Shown here: piece by piece, positions 58,443 through 64,000 of the stretch | How positions within the stretch are numbered: position 1 is the stretch's first letter | Layout of the letters: the number at the start of each line of letters is the position of its first letter | Source of the DNA: Muribaculaceae bacterium | GTDB taxonomy: Bacteria > Bacteroidota > Bacteroidia > Bacteroidales > Muribaculaceae | DNA length: 64,000 nt | Direction: 5' to 3' | Assembly (NCBI GenBank): GCA_017626045.1 | Contig: JAGAJP010000066.1 | Span: 1 to 64,000 of the forward strand | Notes under the pieces: model-generated | The model's input: only the letters and a program-made list of their open reading frames with translations | Databases searched by the model: none | Told to the model about the DNA's origin: nothing | Translations under genes and position numbers: made by a program

Positions 58443-60865
58443 TAGTTCCAATGTATTTTTATGTTTTTTATGAGCGTTGATGAGGGGCCTGTGGAGCCGG
58501 TGTGCTGGATGCAGAAACCGGAAAGTCCGTTTTCCTTCACTTTCGAGGATATGTCTACCGATGTGACTGTGCCGGCTGCGCTGCTTTCCGGTGCAGGAGC
58601 TCCGGTAGTTGCCGTGGCGCGAAGTATGCCGTCCTTTATGCCTACGGTTATATTGCATGGGGTGCGGTAGCAGTTGCTGACCACTCCCGGGTTGATGACC
58701 TCGGTGACGCCTCCTTTATATTCGACGAGAGAGAACCTCACGGCGCGGTCATGGTCGGGTGTGCGCTCAATGCGGAGTGCGTATCCGTCGAGAGTCACGG
58801 GATTGAACTTGACGCAGATGTCCATATACTGGCAGGTGGCGCTACCGAAGCCCTGGCCTCCGCTTTTGGCGGGTTCCGCCGTCATGCTCACCTCAATGTC
58901 GCGGCATGCGTCGCGAACAGGCATATAACTGAGGCGCGCCCCTTTCTCGGTCTGTATGAGCCCGGTGCTTACCGACGCGTCGAATCCCTTGCCGTAGAAC
59001 CATCCGCTGCCGTCGGAGGCGCTCCATTCGGCGGCGGCTGTGTCCAGGGGTTTGTAGATGTCGAAACACCATACACCCGGTATTCCGGGCTTTCTCCTTA
59101 TTATAGGCACGTCCGAGAAGTCGGTTTGCAGTGTTGTCTCTGGAATCTCTTCGATATATTCGGGGTCAGCGACGACCGAGATTTCTGATATGCCGATCTC
59201 TCCCGATTCGCTGTCGGCATATTTGGGTATCACGGCAGCCACTAATCCGCAGAAGAAGTCGGCGGCTTTAGCCTTGTAATATCGCGCGTCTTCCCCTTTG
59301 CTGCTTTTGACGAGGGTGTGAACGGTCTTGCCGTTTTCATCCTGCGACACTCTTCCCCAGGCTATCGTGCTGTCGTCGGTTCCTTTCCCGGTCAACCGGT
59401 AATCGACTCTGTAGAGTCCGGATTTTTTGTCGAGTACAATCTTTGGAGATCCTGCCACGGCGGGTGCCTTGCGGAGGTTGGGGAGGATGTCGACGGTAAC
59501 CGCCGCCTCGAGTCCGGAACCTGTCGTTTCCCGTATGGTCCGGCGCAACGCCACAGGACTATTGTTGTCGGAGACATGTATCGACCTTGAAGGCTTGCCT
59601 GTTTGATATCCGCCCCATAGCATCTGAGTGGCGGTAATGGCGGCTGTGTCGCCGGTGGCTTTCAGTGTGGTGGGGGTGGCGGAGATTTTCATCGCCACAG
59701 GGATTCCGGTAAACTTCCGTCCCTGTTTCGTTTCCAGTTCGGCTATCGTGCCGTTCATGCCGGCGGGGTCCCAGCCGTCGGTGCCGTTGGTCAGGTTGGG
59801 AATATTGTAAATTGTCTTGCCGTCGCTGACTATTCTGTATGCTTCCATCAGGGGTTTGCCGTCGAGTTCCGGGCCGAGTTGCGGCCGTTCCTTGTCGATG
59901 GTATACGGCTTACCGTTGAGCGTGATGTTGTGCTGGTAGCATCTTGTGTCGGAGGCGTCTCTGGTCCAGAGGATGTCTACGGGGAAGTCGGCGGTAAACC
60001 GGGTGTCGATGGCGGTGACCATGCCGGGAACCTTGGTGAAATACTGGGTGCCTCGGCATTTGCTGTGGATGTCGCAGTCGAGGAAGACCGCTCCCGTGGG
60101 GGAGGTGCTGTAAAAAGGTTTGCTGCTGAAGAATGTGAAGCGGCAGCGGTGGTATATCGCGCTTCCGGCAAGGGCGTCGTCGGTGCATTCGAAATAGCAG
60201 TCTTCGAAGAGGCTGCGGCGTGCTCCGACAAACGGGCAGAGGTTGAGGCGGCTCAGAAAACGGCAGTTCTTGGCATACAGTCGGTCGGTGTCGCGGCAGA
60301 TGCCGATCTGTGCCTGCACTATCGCTTCTTTCCGTTTCTGCCGGTTGTATTGCGGATTTCGAGGATATTCGAGGTCTATGTTGCAGTAGTTGCCGAAAGT
60401 GATGTTTTCGGTTTCGAGGCTTCTGCCGTCAAACTCCATCATGGTGAAGTTACCGATGGCGCCCTGCGTCTGCCCTCTGTTTACCGCCAGCACCACATCC
60501 TGAGGATTCTTCGCAAGACCGATTATCCGCAAAGTGTCGCATTTAACCCTTACGGCGAAAGGGGTTCCTCCCTTGTCGGTGCGGATTCCCGGGTCGTCGG
60601 GGTCGTCGAGCCAGTAGACCGACGGAGCCACGAGCAGTGTGGCGCTCTCCCCGGCGGCGTTGACGCGCCGGAATGCCTCGCCGACGTCTTTTGCCGCTGT
60701 CGGAATACCGTATAATCCCTCCCGGTCGAGGAGTACGGTCTTTGCGTCAAGCCTATATTCCTTACCTTGGAAGGATATGCAGGAATCGCTTGCAGCATAG
60801 GCGGAGACACAGCCTATGCTGCAGGCTATTATAATGATGTCAATAAGTCTAAGGAGTCTTTTCAT
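58442..60865 (-). CDS. Secreted right-handed beta-helix protein, pectin-esterase-like, with C-terminal beta domains
   Basis: 807 residues. Signal peptide (IDIIIIACSIGCVSAYA). Residues about 40-330 look like a right-handed beta-helix of the pectin methylesterase/pectate lyase class (VGEAFRRVNAAGESATLLVAPSVYWLDD, TENITFGNY, FEDCYFECTDDALAGSAIYHRCRF, FLDCDIHSKCRG). The remaining 450 residues form beta-sandwich domains, the last concanavalin-like (MDICVKFNPVTLDGYALRIERTP). Active-site residues of CE8 enzymes are not clearly conserved, so the activity (esterase, lyase or binding) is open. It is the first gene of the operon with GH43, with a perfect promoter. Confidence 0.75.
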   Translation of the reverse strand: MKRLLRLIDIIIIACSIGCVSAYAASDSCISFQGKEYRLDAKTVLLDREGLYGIPTAAKDVGEAFRRVNAAGESATLLVAPSVYWLDDPDDPGIRTDKGGTPFAVRVKCDTLRIIGLAKNPQDVVLAVNRGQTQGAIGNFTMMEFDGRSLETENITFGNYCNIDLEYPRNPQYNRQKRKEAIVQAQIGICRDTDRLYAKNCRFLSRLNLCPFVGARRSLFEDCYFECTDDALAGSAIYHRCRFTFFSSKPFYSTSPTGAVFLDCDIHSKCRGTQYFTKVPGMVTAIDTRFTADFPVDILWTRDASDTRCYQHNITLNGKPYTIDKERPQLGPELDGKPLMEAYRIVSDGKTIYNIPNLTNGTDGWDPAGMNGTIAELETKQGRKFTGIPVAMKISATPTTLKATGDTAAITATQMLWGGYQTGKPSRSIHVSDNNSPVALRRTIRETTGSGLEAAVTVDILPNLRKAPAVAGSPKIVLDKKSGLYRVDYRLTGKGTDDSTIAWGRVSQDENGKTVHTLVKSSKGEDARYYKAKAADFFCGLVAAVIPKYADSESGEIGISEISVVADPEYIEEIPETTLQTDFSDVPIIRRKPGIPGVWCFDIYKPLDTAAAEWSASDGSGWFYGKGFDASVSTGLIQTEKGARLSYMPVRDACRDIEVSMTAEPAKSGGQGFGSATCQYMDICVKFNPVTLDGYALRIERTPDHDRAVRFSLVEYKGGVTEVINPGVVSNCYRTPCNITVGIKDGILRATATTGAPAPESSAAGTVTSVDISSKVKENGLSGFCIQHTGSTGPSSTLIKNIKIHWN

Positions 60866-60890
60866 GATGATAGGTATCGCTTTTAGACTC

Positions 60891-60922
60891 CAAAGTTATA
60901 AAAAATTCGGCATCCAGCCAAA
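60891..60922 (-). promoter_or_regulatory. Promoter of the beta-helix/GH43 operon
   Basis: On the minus strand TTTG (60922-60919), 20 bases, then TAACTTTG (60898-60891): a perfect match, 25 bases before the ATG. The -33 box touches the stop codon of the alcohol dehydrogenase gene. Confidence 0.7.
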
Positions 60923-62089
60923 TTATTTTGCGAGGTCGTAGATCCGTCGGGCGGTGTCGCGGTCAATGCGGATGTAGTTGCCGAAGGTGTCGCCTTTGCT
61001 TTCGGTGACCTTCTGGGCGAGGAGCGCCGTGTCGGCATTCTCGATAACGAGTCCCTTCATGGTGACGGGCATTCCGATGGAGGTCAGGAAGTCTTTGAGT
61101 CGCTCGATGCCGATTGCCGCAGCCTTGGTGTCGTCGGCTTCCTCCACGTCGAAGACACGGCGTGCATACTGCGCGAGTTTTCCGGGGTTCTCCCTCATGG
61201 CGTAAGTCATCCAGGCGGGGAACATCACCGCGAGACCGGCTCCGTGTGTCACGCCGTAGAGTGCGCTGAGCTCATGCTCCAGCGCGTGAGTAGCCCAGTC
61301 CTCGACTCTGCCGCCGCTGCATACTCCGTTGTGGGCGAGGGTGCCGCTCCACATTATGTTGGCGCGTGCGTCATAGTTTTCCGGATCAGCCATCACTTTA
61401 GGGGCTTCCGTGATGATTGCCTTCATCACTCCCTCCGCCACGCGATCGGTGATTTCCACTTCCGGTGTGTTGCTGAAGTAGCGCTCCATGATATGCGCGA
61501 GCATGTCGGTGATGCCGGCGGCTGTCTGATATGGTGGCAGTGTGAAGGTGAGCTCGGGATTCATGAGAGCGAACTTTGGACGCAGCGAGTCACTTCCCAT
61601 ACCTAATTTACGCATGTCGGAAATCTTGGTGATCACAGTGTTGCCGGACCCTTCGCTGCCTGCCGCCGGGATTGTGAGCACCACGCCCACGGGCAGTGCC
61701 TTCGTCACCTTTGCCTTGCCGCAGTAGAAGTCCCAGAAGTCGCCGTTGTAGGGTAGGGCTGCGGCTATCGCCTTGGCGGTGTCGATGCTGCTGCCGCCGC
61801 CTACGGCGAGCAGACTGTCGACGCCTTTCTCTTTGGCAAGGGCTATTCCCTCATACACCTTGTCGTCGGTAGGGTTGGGCTGAACGCCCCCTAATTCCTC
61901 GTGCTCTATGCCGGCGTCCGCGATGCTTTTCCTCACCCGGTCAAGAAGACCCGAGCGGACCACAGACCCTTTTCCGTACACTATCAGCGGTTTCTTCATG
62001 CCGAACACCTTCAGCTGGTCGGCTACCTGATTCTCAACACCTCTGCCAAAAACATATTTGGTGGCAGGAAAGAAAGTGAAATTCTCCAT
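60923..62089 (-). CDS. Iron-containing alcohol dehydrogenase (butanol dehydrogenase type)
   Basis: 388 residues. The N-terminal nucleotide domain has VGGGSSIDTAKAIAAAL, and the start FFPATKYVFGRGVE is as in YqhD/BdhA. Metal ligands are Asp and His in ITDMLAHIMERYF and the histidines of DWATHALEHELSALYGVTHGAGLAV (last Hxx(x)H pairs). It reduces aldehydes with NAD(P)H and may serve in fermentation or aldehyde detoxification. It is single, with a perfect promoter; the gap to the operon on its left is 57 bases. Confidence 0.94.
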   Translation of the reverse strand: MENFTFFPATKYVFGRGVENQVADQLKVFGMKKPLIVYGKGSVVRSGLLDRVRKSIADAGIEHEELGGVQPNPTDDKVYEGIALAKEKGVDSLLAVGGGSSIDTAKAIAAALPYNGDFWDFYCGKAKVTKALPVGVVLTIPAAGSEGSGNTVITKISDMRKLGMGSDSLRPKFALMNPELTFTLPPYQTAAGITDMLAHIMERYFSNTPEVEITDRVAEGVMKAIITEAPKVMADPENYDARANIMWSGTLAHNGVCSGGRVEDWATHALEHELSALYGVTHGAGLAVMFPAWMTYAMRENPGKLAQYARRVFDVEEADDTKAAAIGIERLKDFLTSIGMPVTMKGLVIENADTALLAQKVTESKGDTFGNYIRIDRDTARRIYDLAK

Positions 62090-62129
62090 ATTTTTCAGTT
62101 CTAATATTTGAAGTCAGTCTAATCCCATG

Positions 62130-62160
62130 CAAATATAATGCAAAATCCCTAAATCTACAA
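62130..62160 (-). promoter_or_regulatory. Promoter of the alcohol dehydrogenase
   Basis: On the minus strand TTG (62160-62158), 20 bases, then TATATTTG (62137-62130) followed by C: a perfect match about 40 bases before the ATG. Confidence 0.7.
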
Positions 62161-62208
62161 CTTATGCGACACTATTTGGATCATAATCTCAAGCAGAGCA
62201 GTGCAACG

Positions 62209-62246
62209 CGCGTGGGAGTGTGGAGGGAGCGGCCTCCGGACGCGAC
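62209..62246. repeat. Intergenic module shared with 16843-16880
   Basis: A 38-39 base module (cgcgtggg, gtgtggagggag, cctccgg, cgcga in order) matches 16843-16880 with four substitutions and one inserted base. It contains a ggagg/cctcc pair. At 16.8 kb it adjoins the palindromic repeat directly; here the repeat remnant lies 155 bases away. Confidence 0.7.
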
Positions 62247-62359
62247 GTATTGTCAATGCATAATTATTTCAGTAACGGAGAATTATAAAATCACGCAGAG
62301 TTTCGTGACGCTTCGCTCCCGCTCGCCGGCGCACGAATGCCGTGTGAATTGTGTAAAAT

Positions 62360-62511
62360 AAGCAGTCACCCACCGAAGCATTACACATAACCTGATCAAT
62401 TCCTCGCCCCCAGTGAATACCTCGCCCCCGGTAAGCCTTTACGAGCCCCGTCAATTCAATATTCTTAAGTTAGTGACATTGCTTAAGCCGAGCGTCCCTA
62501 TCAGGTTATGT
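62360..62511. repeat. Palindromic repeat remnant, copy E
   Basis: It includes aagcagtcacccaccgaagcatt (split here by position 62360-62382), the inverse of the outer part of copy D; two cctcgccccc units (62402-62431); and a 12-bp perfect inverted pair, acataacctgat (62385-62396) with its complement (62500-62511), that frames those units. It lies in the 443-base gap 62090-62532, where I see no gene. Confidence 0.65.
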
Positions 62512-62532
62512 ACAAGTGAAAACGTGGAAGCA

Positions 62533-63030
62533 TCAGGGCAGGAATGGCCAAAGCGGGCGGCGAGCCTTTTGGGAGTCGGGGGTGTCGGCGGCGGCGAGCC
62601 GGATGCCGGCAAGGGCTTCGGAGGATCGATCTTTCCAGTAGCTTGAAGCCTCGGGAATGATGGCGGCACTCCGGTCCGCCATCACTCTCGCCACAAGGTA
62701 TTCGTGGATCTTGTCTCTCAGATACGTCTCCTTTGAGTCTGTCAGCCTTACCCGGAAGGAAAATTCCCAGAACGGGGGATTGCGCAGATTGTTTATCAAA
62801 GTCATATCCTTCTGTGGCTCCAGAATCTTCATCAATTCGAGTCTTACCTCCGACGCCGCCACACCGAGTGTCCGCCACACTGCTTCAATGTTGTCCTTCT
62901 CGCAGATGTCTGCCATCTCGTGGCGGGCGTGCAGGTTTTCCCGGTCTGTTATCTCGGAGATAAGCCAGGAGGCGCTGCGGAGGTCGTCGAGGACCTCGCA
63001 GCTCAGTATCGTGATTCGTGTCTTTCCCAT
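62533..63030 (-). CDS. Hypothetical protein, paralogue of the next gene upstream
   Basis: 165 residues, no signal peptide or membrane helix. I do not recognise it. It aligns by eye with the 165-residue product of 63041-63538: TILSCEVLDDLRSASWLI against TIDVKELIYDIQNKTYLT; WRTLGVAASEVRLELMKIL against MRSIGSAFVRVQAELSEVL; and IHEYLVARVMADRS against IHQFIVAAVTSEWF, both followed by a Tyr-containing helix and a basic, proline-containing tail. It is 10 bases downstream of its paralogue. Function unknown; a subunit of a two-part complex is one possibility. Confidence 0.6.
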   Translation of the reverse strand: MGKTRITILSCEVLDDLRSASWLISEITDRENLHARHEMADICEKDNIEAVWRTLGVAASEVRLELMKILEPQKDMTLINNLRNPPFWEFSFRVRLTDSKETYLRDKIHEYLVARVMADRSAAIIPEASSYWKDRSSEALAGIRLAAADTPDSQKARRPLWPFLP

Positions 63031-63040
63031 GCTGCCGGCT

Positions 63041-63538
63041 TTAGACGGTTTCCGGCGACTCCGACTTTCGCGACGGTCGCTGGCGACGGCATAGCGACTG
63101 CCTCAGCAGTTCGAGACTCTTCTCCGCGAGTTTGCCATAGTCTTCCGTGTCAGGCTTATTGGTGATCATAAACCATTCGGAGGTCACAGCCGCCACTATA
63201 AACTGGTGGATCGCCGATGCGATGGCATTGGTGGCGGACGCATTGAAATTGCTCGGCATCGTCAGCGATATCACTTCCGCGTCATCTTTCAGGTTCAGCA
63301 CGTTGTTTCCGTTCGACGACTTGTCGTCGAGCACTTCCGACAGCTCCGCCTGTACTCTTACAAACGCGCTTCCGATGCTGCGCATTATCTGGTTGAGGTT
63401 CTCGTCGTCATCGTTTGCCTGCATCAGCGCCACCTGACGGTGGTTGCTGCCGTCGCTGCGGCTTCTGCCTGTTAGATACGTCTTGTTCTGGATGTCATAG
63501 ATCAGTTCCTTGACATCGATCGTGATTGTCAGTTTCAT
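63041..63538 (-). CDS. Hypothetical protein, paralogue of the next gene downstream
   Basis: 165 residues, cytosolic by sequence. The N-terminal strand MKLTITIDVKELIYDI is followed by NKTYLTGRSRSDG, an acidic stretch (QANDDDENLNQ), a central amphipathic helix and the IHQFIVAAVTSEWFMITNK segment. The tail is basic (RQSLCRRQRPSRKSE). The clear similarity to the product of 62533-63030 indicates an old tandem duplication. Such pairs in my memory accompany prophage-like or integrated regions of Bacteroidales, which is only a hint. It lies 20 bases after the gene at 63559-63939. Confidence 0.6.
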   Translation of the reverse strand: MKLTITIDVKELIYDIQNKTYLTGRSRSDGSNHRQVALMQANDDDENLNQIMRSIGSAFVRVQAELSEVLDDKSSNGNNVLNLKDDAEVISLTMPSNFNASATNAIASAIHQFIVAAVTSEWFMITNKPDTEDYGKLAEKSLELLRQSLCRRQRPSRKSESPETV

Positions 63539-63558
63539 ATTTTATGTGGATAAATGAT

Positions 63559-63939
63559 TTATCGTCGATAGATTATTTCCCGAGCAGTGGCGGGGGAGAG
63601 GAAGAATTCCGGGGCTCCGCCGAAAATCGCCGTTGACACGCAACTGATTTTCGATTTCTCAGGATTCGCTCTCCGTATCTCGCTGTAGTTGCGGAATAGC
63701 GCGCGATACATTCGAGCGCGCTCCTTCTTCATGTTGTCGAGTATCGCAGGATTGCGCTCGATGTTGCTCATCACGTCGCGTGCCCGGTCCGGGTCTACCC
63801 AGAATCTCGATGCCGGCGTTGATATCACTTTTTTCATGGCTGCGTCGCACGTGGAATAGTTTTCCTGGCTGAAGAATACCTTCCGCAGTTCTTCGTTTCG
63901 CGCTTCGCTGAAGTCGCTTTTTGCTCCTTTTCTTTTCAT
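63559..63939 (-). CDS. Small basic protein of the RFWV-type, element-associated?
   Basis: 126 residues: basic start (KRKGAKSDFSEARNEELRKVF), then VISTPASRFWVDPDRARDVMSNIER, then KKERARMYRALFRNYSEIRRANPEKS, and GGAPEFFLSPATAREIIYRR at the end. The two halves each end in an aromatic-plus-RA/RE pattern (RFWVDPDRA, EFFLSPATA), suggesting an internal duplication. I recall similar proteins (RFWVS.ERA) in Bacteroidales prophage-like regions, with no known function. It heads a three-gene operon with a -7 element at 63981-63988. Confidence 0.6.
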   Translation of the reverse strand: MKRKGAKSDFSEARNEELRKVFFSQENYSTCDAAMKKVISTPASRFWVDPDRARDVMSNIERNPAILDNMKKERARMYRALFRNYSEIRRANPEKSKISCVSTAIFGGAPEFFLSPATAREIIYRR

Positions 63940-63980
63940 AATTCGTCAAGTTTAGGATTAGTGTTTGGAATCGTCGGTTG

Positions 63981-63988
63981 CAAAGTTA
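63981..63988 (-). promoter_or_regulatory. -7-type element of the terminal three-gene operon
   Basis: TAACTTTG on the minus strand, perfect and followed by C. The expected -33 site falls beyond the right edge of the window. Confidence 0.5.
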
Positions 63989-64000
63989 ATGGTTGTAAAC

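Noticed and set aside
58443..58658. N-terminal extension of 72 residues for the GH43 protein
   Set aside because: It is His/Arg-rich, overlaps the coding end of the upstream gene, and would put the real signal peptide in the middle of the chain. The ATG at 58442 sits in a TAATG coupling with the upstream stop.
62451..62878. Small minus-strand frames of 72 and 125 residues ending at 62451 and 62501
   Set aside because: They overlap, in other frames, the 165-residue gene at 62533-63030, whose paralogy with its neighbour supports it as the real one.

Overview
The window looks like a chromosomal segment of a gut Bacteroidales bacterium, probably of the Muribaculaceae or a close family. The family level is my inference; the order is well supported. 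Evidence: the fused lpxC-fabZ gene between lpxD and lpxA; a sodium-pumping methylmalonyl-CoA decarboxylase operon beginning with methylmalonyl-CoA epimerase; the rpmB-rpmG-DUF4295 cluster; weak ribosome-binding sites; periplasmic glycoside hydrolases; and, before many genes, the Bacteroidota promoter form TTTG, 19-20 bases, TAnnTTTG. I see no rRNA, tRNA, CRISPR array or complete insertion sequence.

Layout. 1-2195 (-): ECF sigma factor, membrane anti-sigma-like protein, small secreted protein and a partial outer-membrane protein. 2397-4256: three isolated small genes, including an M48 lipoprotein protease. 4365-8596 (-): epimerase and decarboxylase subunits. 8917-12096 (+): lipid A synthesis (lpxD, lpxC-fabZ, lpxA), followed by menaquinone genes menD-menB-menC-menE to 16818. 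16988-20669: a Crp-type regulator and a large macroglobulin/TonB-plug protein. 20837-28703: an aldo/keto reductase facing a five-gene (-) operon nadE-tsaC-sugar transferase-CLC-fmt. 28871-31486 (-): DUF4295, rpmG, rpmB, a shortened CinA, tsaD. 31825-39054 (+): a TamB-like giant, a patatin-like phospholipase and a GH13 enzyme. 39098-47127: a kinase-less membrane AraC regulator facing a GH2 enzyme, an ATPase/nuclease-like gene bracketed by repeats, and a small glycine-rich lipoprotein with an outer-membrane partner. 47214-56418 (-): prs, M13 peptidase, menF, rimO, ftsY, and nrdG-nrdD with an unusual leader. 56760-62089 (-): a GH43 plus beta-helix pair and an iron alcohol dehydrogenase. 62533-63939 (-): three unknown genes, two of them tandem paralogues.

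The core genes serve anaerobic life: propionate/succinate metabolism with a sodium pump, menaquinone for fumarate respiration (menF sits 34 kb from menDBCE), oxygen-independent ribonucleotide reduction, and envelope building. Accessory genes concentrate at 39-47 kb, 56-61 kb and 62.5-64 kb.

The least explained signals are: (i) a perfect 23-bp inverted repeat enclosing 81 bases in the nrdD leader; (ii) a dispersed family of short palindromic intergenic repeats, two nearly identical 97-base copies of which bracket the ATPase gene; (iii) a lipoprotein with a glycine-zipper, bacteriocin-like tail; (iv) the paralogous pair at 62.5-63.5 kb; and (v) a membrane AraC sensor without kinase or receiver. 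All are readings of sequence by eye; no search was run.
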